Of a stretch of DNA of 64,000 bases, positions 29,262-43,438 are shown piece after piece. Positions within the stretch are counted from its first letter, which is position 1; each line of letters begins with the position of its first letter. The notes beneath the pieces are model-generated. The model was not told where the DNA came from, made no database searches, and saw only the letters and a program-made list of their open reading frames with translations. A program made the translations under genes and the position numbers. The stretch covers positions 186,001 through 250,000 of the forward strand of contig NW_026111294.1 of the NCBI RefSeq assembly GCF_024679095.1, written 5' to 3'. The stretch is from Eriocheir sinensis (taxonomy: Eukaryota > Arthropoda > Malacostraca > Decapoda > Varunidae).

Positions 29262-29725
29262 TGTGGAAAAGGAGGAGGAGAAGGGGGAGGAGAAGGAAGA
29301 GGGAGAGGAAGAGGAGGATGTTGGGGAGGAGGAGGAGGAGGATGGGGAGGAGGAGGAGGAGGAGGAGGAGAGAAGGAAGAGGAAGGAGGAGGAGACAGGG
29401 AGGGTGAGGGGTGGGGAGGAGGAACGGACGAGGAGAGAGGAGGAAGAGGGGGAAAGGGAAGGTAAGGGACAGGTGTGGGAGGGAAGGACGAACGAGGAGG
29501 CGGAGGGCGAGGAGGAGAAAGGAGGAGGGGGTGGGAAGAGGAGAGGGGGACGGAAGAGGAAGTCGGAGAGGAGGAGGAGAAGGAGGAGGAGGAGGAGGAG
29601 GGGGAGAAGGAAGAACAGGAGAAGGAGGGGTGGGAAGAGGGGAGAGTGGAAACGGTCGAGGAGGAGGATGGGAGGGGGTACTATGTGGGAGAAGAGAATA
29701 CCAAAGTCGGTAAAGAAGGGGAGGA

Positions 29726-29923
29726 TTACGAGGAAGTAGAGGAAGAGGAAGAGAAAGGGGAGGAGGAGGAGGCGGGGCTTGTTGGTGTTGTGCTAACTAA
29801 TAAGTCTACCTGGGCGGCGAGAGTCGTAACCCTATTTTGTAACTCGATGATCCTCTGATCATCCTTCTGAGTCTTAACGCAGAACCTACAAACGTCCTTA
29901 GAAAGAAAGTACTGCTTGGCCAT
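29726..29923 (-). pseudogene. CR1 ORF1 N-terminus (Cys pair and coiled coil)
   Basis: Reads MAKQYFLSKDVCRFCVKTQK, followed by DDQRIIELQNRVTTLAAQV, a C-x-x-C pair and a short heptad helix, then a Pro/Ser tail. It lies in a different frame from the esterase segment, with a purine-rich expansion between them. Its place, just 5' of the esterase region, fits the start of ORF1. Confidence 0.65.
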
Positions 29924-30007
29924 GCGTAGCTACACCCGGAACAGCGCTTGAGGGGAGACGGCATGGTGATAATATGGGCGAGGCAAGACGAAAATAGCAA
30001 AAGTCCG

Positions 30008-30213
30008 CAGCTGCGGTGAGGTCGTCAGGTCAAATCTCTGGGGAAAAATGTGTATCAAGGAAAAAGGGCGCGCTTTTTTCTACCTACTAAGACGAAACAA
30101 AACAATAACAAACCAGCAGCTGCTGTCAGGTCGCAGTCAGGTCAACTCCCTTGGGAAAAAAGGTGTGTCTAGGAAAAAAGGCACGGTTCTTTCTACCTAC
30201 CAAGACAAAACAC
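30008..30213 (-). repeat. Two tandem copies in the CR1 5' region (about 105 bp)
   Basis: Segments starting GCAGCTGCGGTGAGGTCG and GCAGCTGCTGTCAGGTCG each continue through GGTCAA, CTTGGGAAAAAA, GGAAAAA and TTTCTACCTAC to AAGACRAAACA. Tandem 5' UTR units often carry LINE promoter activity; here that is inference. Confidence 0.7.
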
Positions 30214-30744
30214 GTGCCTATATTATTATACCGATAAATCACATACCTAAATAAGATAATAACTGTGTTCACTAGGTTTGCGTGGAAAGGTGAGTTATCT
30301 AGTGTTTTGTGTGGGCTTAGAAATTAACGTAGCTTGGCGCGCCTGATTCACGTGTTCCTATTATCACAAAACAGTAAAGTATCATAATAGTAGAATGAAA
30401 AGAAAACACAAAAGCAATATAAAACCATGTAGCACTGGGCTCGCGTGAAAGAGTGTTGAAATTAGTCTAGGTGTGGGAAGCCAATACACGTGTCCTAGAA
30501 GTAACTCTGGATCACTATCTATCTAGGTAAATACTAAATTAGAACACCTAGCGTTCCGGAGTATGCAGGTAGTGGTAATCCTCCTGAGTGTGTAGTCCTC
30601 TAGCACAGCAGCAAGCTCCCAGAAGCACAGAACGCCTCAAAGCACACCACAACAGCAGAGGGAAAAGGCTAGTGGGCACCACACAGCAGCGGAGCAAAAA
30701 GTCAACGTCTTAACCTTAGGAAGGTCAGCGTGAGACTGACCAAA

Positions 30745-30977
30745 GGACCATGCAGCTCCCTCGACACATTGTTCACAGATTCACGACCCTGGTCATTGAT
30801 TTGGATAGCTGGAACGCCATGGCGACATACGGTCTCATATATGAAAAAGTTATATACGAAAGCATATTATATTCTCATGCAGATGTCAGGAAAAGTGACT
30901 GGTTGTATAATATGAAACTTCTTTGTTGACTGTAAGTTGTATTGAGAATCTCCATGATGGAAAGTTCGCTGGGATTA
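30745..30977. mobile_element. Rearranged Ginger fragment (integrase piece plus terminal piece)
   Basis: 30,745-30,836 repeats 33,483-33,580 almost exactly (CCATGCAGCTCCCTCGACAC through CATGGCGACATACGGTCTCA), a piece of minus-strand integrase. It is fused directly to 30,837-30,977, which matches the Ginger 3' region found at 31,650-31,725 and 32,083-32,140 (GAGAATCTCCATGATGGAAA). The order is not that of the intact element, so it is a deletion or rearrangement product. Confidence 0.7.
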
Positions 30978-31342
30978 TTTTTTTTAATATTTTTTTTATT
31001 TATTTATTTTTTTTTTTTTTTGGTGGATCCTGATGGTTTGTCCAAGGCTTCTTCCCGGTGGGGCCTGATGGTCGGCCCAGCCCGTTCTGGTGCAGGCGAC
31101 TGTTTATAGTGGCGCCATCTTGCATTGGCTCATGCTGCCCCCCGGAACTCTTTCTTGATTCGCTTGGACGGCTTCCTCTAAAGTCCGAGTTGATGGGTGG
31201 TCTTCAGGACAGCATGTGGGTAGTTTTAAGCCACTCGGCGGTGACTGAAAAATCCGAATGCTAGCGTGGGGATTCGAACCCGCGTCGTCCATCACGCGGT
31301 GAATGTGGGCCCAGTACGCTACCAGTTCGGCCACCGCCTACC
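30978..31342 (-). mobile_element. tRNA-derived SINE, copy 2
   Basis: The minus-strand head has box A-like TGGCCGAACTGGTAGCG and a good box B, GGGTTCGAATCCCC. The body has TTGGCTCATGCTGCCC and GGTCGGCCCAGCCCGTTCTG (on +), and an A-rich tail appears as the T-run at 30,978-31,021. Confidence 0.85.
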
Positions 31343-31478
31343 CGAATAAGATACAATTTAATTATGTAGTGATGTAAGCCTTGGTTTAAATTAGTATTCC
31401 CCCTAGTTTCACAGCACACCTCTTTATAAGTTCAAATAACTCCTCATTTTTAAATCACTCTAGTGCAGCGTTTCTCGA

Positions 31479-31725
31479 CCGGTGTAGCAGGTCCAAAGCA
31501 ATGCCGTCAAATACCACTCTAGAGTGATATGAACCTTAGTTGAAATCACTCCCTCTGATCAGGCTCACCACACTCCCTCCAGGTTCAAATTGCTCCCCTG
31601 CAGATTCAGAACATTCCCTTATATTATTTTCCTACAAACAAAATAATAAAAAAAGGTTATATACCGAAACATATTCTATATTCATGCGTATGCTAGGAAA
31701 AGTGACTGGTTATATACACCAGTAC
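31479..31725. mobile_element. Second Ginger1 terminus (CCGG-TGTAGCAGG)
   Basis: CCGG at 31,479-31,482 is followed by TGTAGCAGGTCC, CACTCTAGAGTGATATGAAC and a tail (ACTCCCTCCAGGTTCAAATT) paralleling the terminus at 24.65 kb. It is the 3' end of the minus-strand Ginger copy whose coding part lies to the right. Confidence 0.6.
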
Positions 31726-32078
31726 TTTTTTTTTACGCCTTGGCCTATTGCGCCGGTAGGCTTCATCCCGGTGGATCCTGGATCCCTGATCGTCGGTCCA
31801 AGGCTTCTTCCCGGTGGGGCCTGATGGTCGCCCCAGCCCGTTCTGACGCAGGCGAGTGTTTATAGTGGCGCCATCTTGCTTTGGCTCATGTTGCCCTCCC
31901 GGAGCTCATCTTTAATCCTAGAATCTAGAGTCCGGGTTGATAGGTGGTCTTCTGGATAGCATGTGGGTAGTTTTAAGCCACTCGGCGGCGGTTGAAAAAT
32001 CCCAGCCTGGTGGCACCGTTCGGGGATTGAACTAGCGTCCTCCTGAACGCGGGGCCGTCACGCTATCCGTCTCCCCAT
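31726..32078 (-). mobile_element. tRNA-derived SINE, copy 3, inserted in the Ginger 3' region
   Basis: Shares GCCGGTAGGCTTCATCCCGG, CTTCTTCCCGGTGGGGCCTG and TTGGCTCATGTTGCC with the other SINE copies, with a T-run (minus-strand A tail) at 31,726. The tRNA-like head (GGGGAGACGGATAGCGTGAC on minus) is at 32,078. It separates Ginger segments that are contiguous at 30,837-30,977. Confidence 0.8.
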
Positions 32079-32175
32079 ATACGTAACTTCTTTGCTGATT
32101 ATAAGTTGTAGAGAGAATCTCCATGATGGAAAGTCCGCTGGAGTCTAAATGATGAAACGGGATGCAAGTTGACTA

Positions 32176-32182
32176 TTTTATT
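32176..32182 (-). promoter_or_regulatory. Possible polyadenylation signal of the Ginger transposase
   Basis: AATAAA on the minus strand about 90 nt after the end of the OTU-like reading frame. Confidence 0.45.
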
Positions 32183-32270
32183 GCAAAGACAAAAGCATCT
32201 GACAGATTACGTTATTGTTCTGCATACAAGCACATTGCAAATTCCTATTCTTGAGAGTCCTTTGAGACAC

Positions 32271-32819
32271 TCACACACTAAGAACACGATTAAAATGTTC
32301 CTGATAGTTGGTTAGATACACTTGGCACCGATGATACGTATCTGGTGGAACCTCACACAGAGGTTCATATGACAGCCATCTTCTTACACCTGCTTGGTCT
32401 TCTGTATGGATCACAATGGGCGTATTGAGCAGGGGAGCTGCTGCAACAATCTCTGCATCTGTTGCCCACACAGCATTAGCGTTCATACGACTGTTGTTCA
32501 CGAGTTCTTCCATGTGCTTCTGACCTGAATAGTTTTCGAAGTGAGACTTATATTGCTGATTTGTGAGAACTTCCACCACACCGTGTAGTTTTCTTGTGGT
32601 GGTTCTCAGTTCCTGTAATTTCCTTTGGTAATGCTCGGAACAGGCAGCTGCCATCCCCAAGAACTGAGTCAACAGATTATGGTTCATCTGATAGTATTCC
32701 GGGTCTACGTCTGGGGAGTCTTCCCTTAGGAAATGGTACGCCAAGTTTAGTGGCAATGGATTTTCTCCAAGCGCCGTCACTTGGGATGAAAAGACGCTCA
32801 TATTGTTCCTGTGTTCCAA
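32271..32819 (-). pseudogene. Ginger transposase C-terminal OTU-like protease domain
   Basis: 182-codon open segment. Its second half reads HMEELVNNSRMNANAVWATD, EIVAAAPLLNTPIVIHTED, WLSYEPLC and CQVYLTNYQEHFNRVLSV. The block WATDxEIxAAAxLLNTPI followed by a C-terminal Y-L-x(3-6)-H-x-N/Y is characteristic of OTU cysteine proteases, and H in QEHFN would be the catalytic His. The N-terminal DGNC active-site block is not seen, so it may be lost. The segment overlaps the integrase C-terminal ORF in another frame, showing a frameshift. OTU or Ulp1 domains after a Gypsy-like integrase are the published hallmark of Ginger1 transposases. Confidence 0.7.
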
Positions 32820-33360
32820 TCACTTCCACATCTTCATTACCTTCCGCATCATCAACTCTAGCCCTGTAATGTTTCATATTGCAAGCATTTGATTTTTTCA
32901 TCAGGACTTGAGAAGATTTAGGGTTCTTCAATGGATACAGTCCCTTACCCACCTCCATGTAGATGTCATATGGACCAGACCAAGGGTCATTGCTTTTCCC
33001 TCCTTTCCTGTCTGCACGCTTGCTATTACACAGAAGAACATGATCACCAATTTGAAAGGAAGCCTTGTTGTGTTGTCTCTTGTTGTAATCTTGTCGTTGA
33101 CGAGCTTGAGAAAGGTCTATATTTGATGAAACTTTCGGGTACACAACGTCTTTAAGGTCAGCAACAGACCGCAGGCGCTCTTCAAGGGATGATGCATCGA
33201 AATCACAATTAGAAGCTTTACATGAGGCATCTTCACACTGAATTGCTTGGACTTCAGCAGGCAGCACGGCAGTGCGACCATACATCAAATAAAATGGGCT
33301 ACACCCTGTTCATTTATTCTTGCTTGTGTTGAAAGCAAAGAGCACACCAGGCAGAGCCTG
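32677..33360 (-). pseudogene. Ginger integrase C-terminal region with GPY/F motif
   Basis: Reads (from 33,360) LFAFNTSKN, a stop, TGCSPFYLMYGRTAVLPAEV, RQRQDYNKRQHN, FQIGDHVLLCNSKRADRKGG and NDPWSGPYDIYMEVGKGLYP, then LKNPKSSQVL. WSGPY is the GPY/F module of Gypsy- and Ginger-type integrases, which helps target-DNA binding and multimerisation. An in-frame stop after SKNK and the downstream frameshift mark it as decayed. Confidence 0.85.
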
Positions 33361-33366
33361 CTGCCA

Positions 33367-33708
33367 TTAACACTTTAGCCCTCCTAACACCTTCTGCAGG
33401 GACGACTGTATTGTACGGATGTTTCGCTCAACTAAACCGTTGGCTTGGGGATGATATGCACTGGTGATTCGTTGCCCCACACCCAAAAGACCATGCAGCT
33501 CCCTCGACACATTGTTCACAAATTCACGACCCTGGTCATTGATTTGGATAGCTGGAACGCCATGGCGACATACGGTCTCAAAGATGAAAACATCTACACC
33601 TCTGGCAGTCTTGTCCTTCCGCGGGTTTGCTTCAATCCATTTGGTGAAGTAGTTTACCATAATCGCCTTGCAGACATAGCCCTCCTCTGATGGTGTCAAG
33701 GAGCACAT
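33367..33708 (-). pseudogene. Ginger integrase catalytic core (DDE)
   Basis: 113 codons: KAIMVNYFTKWIEANPRKDK, VFIFETVCRHGVPAIQINDQ, GREFVNNVSRELHGL and ITSAYHPQANGLVERNIRTI. It is the rve/DDE core of Gypsy-like integrases, with D in NDQGREF and E in GLVERN present. The first catalytic Asp (MVDYFTKW in the family) is Asn here, so this copy would be catalytically dead even if translated. Copy 2 at 36.9 kb has Ile at that place. Confidence 0.9.
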
Positions 33709-35855
<2,147 letters not shown>

Positions 35856-36045
35856 ATTGAATATAAAACTTACTTTTGGGGTCATTTCTTGATGCCTTAT
35901 GCTTGTAAAACAGTTCTGCATTCTGCAAGACATACTTAGATGCCTTCCGACGGAGATTTGACTTCTTTCCATGATCACTCTTGCACCAATCTGGATATTT
36001 ACTTGACAGCAAATATGTTTGTATTTCACGAAACTCCATTTAAAA
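35856..36045 (-). pseudogene. Ginger copy 1, N-terminal transposase segment
   Basis: Reads MEFREIQTYLLSSKYPDWCK, SDHGKKSNLRRKASKYVLQN, AELFYKHKASR. The same segment occurs in inverse orientation at 36,100-36,257, so the two copies are head-to-head about 60 bp apart. YPDWC...KYVLQNAELFYK probably corresponds to the N-terminal YPYY-type region before the zinc finger. Confidence 0.75.
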
Positions 36046-36069
36046 AATGCAAGGTAAAAAAAAAAAAAA

Positions 36070-36583
36070 CTGAAATCAACAGCCTATTTGAGAGACCTCT
36101 TGCCCGTAAGGAAGCAGAGTTAAGACTGATGGAGAGTAAATATCCAGACTGGTGCAGGAGTGATCAAGGAAAGAAGGCAAACTTCCGTCGGAGGGCATCT
36201 AAGTATGTCTTACAGAATGCAGAACTGTTTTACAAGCATAAGGCATCAAGATATTAACCCAAGAGTATGTTTCATATTATTCAATGAATATGAAACGAGA
36301 AGTAATTAAAAAAAACCAACATATTTCTAAGAGAATGATCAAATGTCATCATGACCCAAACTTTTCATTTCAGTTGTCCACCTGAGTCATTCTAATTAGA
36401 AGAAGTTGAAAGAAGGAGAACAGTGTCCATGTGTCAAGTTACCAGTACCCTCAAGACACATGGACACTGTTCTCCAGCGGTAACTCCACACAGTCAAAAG
36501 CTCTTGGAGGCCACATCGGGAGGGATAAGACATTGGCCAAAATTATGGACGGGTAAATCAACTGAAAAAAAGTATTACAGTGA

Positions 36584-36652
<69 letters not shown>

Positions 36653-37300
36653 TGCAAGTTCAGTGGTTCAGTCATTCACAACATTTTTCAGTCAATATAA
36701 GCAAGGGCATTCTAATTATGCCAGTAAATTAATTTAGAGATTTTGGTGGTCTGGTGTTGCAGCTGATGTGAAGAAATACCCAGCAAAACGTGATCGTTAT
36801 TAGAAGGCCAATACTAGGCTCCAGACGAATTCATCGGACCTTCACCCGCAAAGCCATGGAAACAAGTTGGTATAGACATATGCTCCTTGACACCATCAGA
36901 GGAGGGCTATGTCTGTATGGCGATTATGGTGATCTACTTCACCAAATAGATTGAAGCAGAACCGCAGAAGGACAAGACTGCCAGAAGTGTATCTGTCTTC
37001 ATCTATGTGACCGTATGTCGCCATGGCGTTCCAGCTATCCAAATCAATGACCAGGGTCGTGATTTTGTAAACAATGTGTCGAGGGAGCTGCATGGTCTTC
37101 TGGATGCGGTGCAACGAATCACCAGTGCATATCATCCCCAAGCCAACGGTTTAGAAGAGTGAAACAACCGAACAATACAGTCGTCCCTGCTGAAGGTGTT
37201 AGGAGGGCTGAAAGGTCAATGGCCGCAGGTTTTGCCTGATGTGGTCTTTGCTTTCAACACAAGCAAGAATAAGGCAACAGGGTTTAGCGAATTTGATTTA
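36070..37300 (+). pseudogene. Ginger copy 2 (inverted partner), decayed integrase
   Basis: Plus strand: SKYPDWCRSDQGKKANFRRR and ASKYVLQNAELFYKHKASRY, a stop, an intron-like stretch ending TTTTCATTTCAG (about 36,374), then ALGGHIGRDKTLAKIMDG. A 63-bp CA tract follows, then an acceptor-like site and FWWSGVAADVKKY. The core includes VTVCRHGVPAIQINDQGRDF and TSAYHPQANGLEE. Catalytic residues are lost (first Asp is Ile) and stops are frequent. It ends in the subterminal palindrome array at 37.3 kb. Confidence 0.82.
36589..36651. repeat. CA microsatellite inside Ginger copy 2
   Basis: (CA)n at the same element position as the much longer tract in copy 1. Confidence 0.97.
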
Positions 37301-37315
37301 ACTTACCTCTAAAGT

Positions 37316-37745
37316 GATTTCATCCAAGGTCCAGATTACTCTTGAGTGATTTCAACCTAGGTCCAGATTACTCTAGAGTGATTTCAACCCGGGGAGTGAT
37401 CTGAACCTAGTTCCAGCTCACTCTAGAGTGATTTCATCCTTGAGTGATCTGAACCTAGGATGATATCACTCTAGAGTGATATCATCCTAGGTCCAGATTA
37501 CTCTAGAGTAATTTCAACCTAGGTCCAGACTACTCTAGAGTGATTTCATCCTAGAGTGATCTGAACCTAGGATGATATCACTCTAGAGTGATATCATCCT
37601 AGGTCCAGATTACTCTAGAGTGATTTCAACCTAGGTCCAGACTACTCTAGAGTGATTTCATCCTAGAGTGATCTGAACCTAGGATGATATCACTCAAGAG
37701 TGATATCATCCTAGGTCCAGATTACTCTAGAGTGATTTCAACCCG
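37316..37745. repeat. Palindromic subterminal satellite of the Ginger element (112-bp higher-order unit)
   Basis: Repeats of CACTCTAGAGTGATTTCAAC and CTAGGTCCAGATTACT form a 112-bp higher-order unit (AGTGATCTGAACCTAGG at 37,443, 37,555 and 37,667). Each unit contains a 40-bp palindrome centred on CTCTAGAG; those at 37,453-37,492 and 37,565-37,604 are perfect, and the third (37,677-37,716) has a broken centre. The array sits just inside the terminal CCTCCTACA and can form strong hairpins. Confidence 0.92.
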
Positions 37746-37772
37746 GGGAGTGAGCTGGGCCTCCTACACCGG

Positions 37773-40560
<2,788 letters not shown>

Positions 40561-40563
40561 TAT

Positions 40564-40905
40564 TAGCCTAAACACACACCACTGCCTACCATTAGTTTGG
40601 GGGCGTTAGTGAAGCGTTGCAGCACACCCAGGCTCAGGCACAGCACACAGCACCTCTCCCCAAAGTCAAGACAGAACAGCCCACATCCTTCACTCGTTAC
40701 GCAGCGCCGAGACGCACTCCGACAGTCCCTCCACAAGCCTAAATACACACCACTGACTACCATCAGTTTGCGTGCGTAAGTGAAGCGTTGCAACACACCC
40801 AAGCTCAGTCACAGCACACAGCATCCCCTCCCCAAGCCAACACAGAGCAGGCCACACCCTCATTCCTTCCACCAGCACGACACACCACTGCCTACCATCA
40901 ATACA
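40564..40905. repeat. Tandem duplication (about 171 bp) beside the discoidin exon
   Basis: GCCTAAACACACACCACTGC at 40,566 recurs as GCCTAAATACACACCACTGA at 40,737, and shared blocks (GAAGCGTTGCAGCACACCCA, CACAGCACACAGCA) follow each. A partial third copy (CACACCACTGCCTACCATCA) ends 20 bp before the exon donor. Confidence 0.8.
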
Positions 40906-40925
40906 GGAAGCTCTATCTGGCTCAC

Positions 40926-41098
40926 CTTAGTATCGAGGTGGTTGTCGTCTTTGTATGTGAACCAGACCTTGGAGTCGTTGGAGTAAGTGAGGGTGTAGGC
41001 CTTGACCCAGTGGTTGCGCCCCGTGTCCCTGCGGCTGCGCGTCACCACCCCGGTCACTAGGTGCGGCGGCCCCAAGTCCCACTGCAGCCACTGGTGCT
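40926..41098 (-). CDS. Discoidin (F5/8 type C) domain gene, middle exon
   Basis: 173-bp exon with acceptor CTTCCTGCAG and donor CTAAG|GTGAG. Its two leading bases complete a Glu codon from the previous exon, then it reads HQWLQWDLGPPHLVTGVVTR, then DTGRNHWVKAYTLTYSNDSK, VWFTYKDDNHLDTK. The blocks WLQxDLG, VTGVxTRGR-like and VxxYxLxYSxDxxxW are the core of F5/8C (discoidin) domains, so identification is secure. The frame is open, ends in phase 0 and continues as VFGGNLD at 23,657. Such domains are extracellular adhesion or lectin-like modules; the parent protein cannot be named from one domain. Confidence 0.92.
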
Positions 41099-41503
41099 CT
41101 GCAGGAAGGAGTTTAAGGCGGTGCTCTTGGTAACTATGTGGTGACTCATCATGCTGAAATTGCAGTGTGATAACTATCTCATAATAAACAATTTAAATGA
41201 CCTCTGAAAAAATGCAGTGATCAGTGAAAATGGTAATAAGTAGAAAAGTGTGTTATTCACCATGGTCTGATCAAGTGCTAGACCATGCCATCGCCAGGCA
41301 GTACCCTCCCCGAAAGTGCTTGGGGTTGTATAGTGACGGATCTTTGCGTGCGGGTGAAGCCTCACATCACACCTTTATATACCCGAGAGGCGGGGCACAG
41401 CCCCCAACTGACACCTGGGACCCATTTACTGCTGGGTAGACAAGGGATACAGATGAGAGGCGACTGCCCCCGGACATCTTAGTTGTAAGACGAGTGCGCT
41501 AAC

Positions 41504-41507
<4 letters not shown>

Positions 41508-41565
<58 letters not shown>
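41508..41565. repeat. GT microsatellite touching a splice donor
   Basis: (GT)n on +. On the minus strand it becomes a CA tract starting 1-2 nt after the donor GTGAG of the first discoidin exon. Confidence 0.95.
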
Positions 41566-41566
<1 letters not shown>

Positions 41567-41570
41567 TCAC

Positions 41571-41847
41571 CGCCCTTCCTGCGGGCACACCAGGCTCGGT
41601 GGGAGTTGAGCGTCGCGTCCTTTGGTTGGCAGGATTTTTTTTTTTTTTTTTTTTGTGGCCTATTGCACCGGTAGGCTTCTTCCCGGTGGATCCTGATGGT
41701 CGGTCCAAGGCTTCTTCCCGGTGGGTCCTGATGGTCGGCCCAGCCCGTTCTGGCGCAGGCGAGTGTTTGCTGCGGCGCAACGGCTTGTGCGAGCTGGCGG
41801 TGAGCAACTGTCCACGTCCGAGCCCTCGCTGATCACCATCTTGCACT
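41571..41847 (-). CDS. Discoidin gene exon (N-terminal part of the domain) split by a SINE fragment
   Basis: Acceptor TTGTGCCGCAG at the right, donor GGGCG|GTGAGAC at the left. Before the insertion it reads VQDGDQRGLGRGQLLTASSH, KPLRRS; after it SCQPKDATLNSHRAWCARRK and G, with the last G completing Glu with the next exon (GEHQWLQWDLG). LLTASS and the LN-x-x-x-AW block are the start of an F5/8C domain. The 134 bp at 41,635-41,768 are SINE. The two host parts (79 and 64 bp) are in frame with each other and with both neighbouring exons. As assembled the insert is not a multiple of three: the SINE itself reads open, but the next exon is then read out of frame and hits a stop after 13 codons. It is either a broken allele, a skipped exon, or a homopolymer-length error. 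Confidence 0.78.
41635..41768 (-). mobile_element. 5'-truncated SINE, copy 4, inside a coding exon
   Basis: A 20-nt T-run (minus-strand A tail, 41,635-41,654) is followed by CCTATTGCACCGGTAGGCTT and GGTCGGCCCAGCCCGTTCTG up to GCGAGTGTTT, matching the SINE copies at 31 and 32 kb. The tRNA head is absent. I see no clear target duplication. Confidence 0.85.
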
Positions 41848-43263
41848 CTGCGGCACAAACACATACACAATCAGCATACACTCGCTCTATATTACGTATA
41901 TTTACATATTTTTGTGTTCCTGAACATTGCAATACAGATACAACCGCCACACAGACTCAGTGTACGGTCTCTGTGTCGTGTTATTTCTATTAGCATCTGC
42001 CTGTAAGCTGTAACGTTGTCTGCTAATAATACAAGACTGAATTACGTGTCAGAAAATAAAGTTTGTCACAATAAATTATGAACGCCATTTTTTTTATGGT
42101 ATGCTGGGAGTAGATAAGAACTTTGTGGTGCCCCGCGGGACGCGACACCACTCACTACGCTAGCTGCAGTATCACCATTATCCACCTCAATATCTACCGA
42201 GGGCGACAGTGGTATAGAACGCTAAACATTCCCCTTACAAAAACACTGAAGAACACTGAAGAACACTGAACACAGCACGGAGCCCGGAGAACATACAGAC
42301 GAGGCGCCAGGGTGTCCCTAAAACTCGCCGCTTATCTACCAGCAGTCAACACACGAGCAACGGGACATCCATCGACTCCATCGACGGGTCAAGGGTCACG
42401 TAAACCGAGCTGCTCGGGTGCGCCACCTCCCACTTGACAGCCACCCTTCTCATTCTAAGGATTAGAATCCATTAACCATAAGGCTACACACCATAAGGAT
42501 GTTCCTATGATACTCACCCCCACGTTCCTTGTACACAAAATCAACCGGTGCTAACCCTAGCTCATAATATTGTAAAAGTCAGGCGCGTGAACCAACCTTA
42601 TAGACCAGCCGGTTAGGAAGATTGTTATATAAGTTTGATGTAAGACTCACACATTACCCTCGTGATGTATGTATGTATGTCATGCCCAAAAACCCATTTT
42701 TGCAGGAGAGACCTCAGATCAGCCAGCACTCTGCTCGCTCTCTGTACACTTAGTTGTCCTCCGTAGACAACATGGGCAGAGCACTCATCTTTATTACCGT
42801 GAGTACGGAGTGAAGTGGTACCGTAGAGGAAAGCGTATCCATTGTGTTAGTAGTTCTGTTTAGGAATATTTAGGAAATAAGTGATTATAATTATGTAACA
42901 GTTAATTTTCGTATTGTTGAGAATAACTTCTCAGTGTTATACAAGTACTGACGTCAGTAACCAGCCGTGAGAGAAAGCCTGAAGACTCATTGAGTCTCGT
43001 TAAGCCAGTCGCTGGTTTTAACAATATTTTTGCCTCTTTGTAGTGTTAAAATAGTATTAAGGTAGATGAAAATAAGTATAAGAAAAGCGACACCGTTTCA
43101 TCACCCCAACTTACGAACTCCTTTAAATACTCTTGAAGTACCAGAATCTTAAGTCAATTGTCGCAAGTGCAAGCAGTGTGTTATCTCTCTTTAGAGCCCG
43201 CTAGCGGGTTACAACAACTTCATTAGTTTTATCTCGTGATTTTTCTCTCTTATTTCATGAAGC

Positions 43264-43438
<175 letters not shown>

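Larger units (their letters stand above)
24905..30725 (-). mobile_element. CR1-like non-LTR retrotransposon (LINE), nearly full length, decayed
   Basis: Reading right to left: a 5' region with short tandem repeats (30.0-30.7 kb), ORF1 with a small Cys-containing N-terminus and an SGNH/GDSL esterase domain, then ORF2 with an AP-type endonuclease and reverse transcriptase, and a 3' end with the repeated motif GTTCTTATGTTCTTAT. This architecture, with an esterase in ORF1, is typical of the CR1 clade. Frameshifts and nonsense codons make it inactive, and a 767-bp hAT-like element splits the RT region. It sits inside Ginger terminal sequence, so it arrived later. Confidence 0.88.

Noticed and set aside
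29191..29858. Glu/Gly/Arg-rich plus-strand ORFs
   Set aside because: Antisense of the Pro/Ser low-complexity segment within CR1 ORF1.
31265..31342. A tRNA gene on the minus strand
   Set aside because: Has A and B box-like motifs but continues into a repeated SINE body and lacks a convincing cloverleaf acceptor stem.
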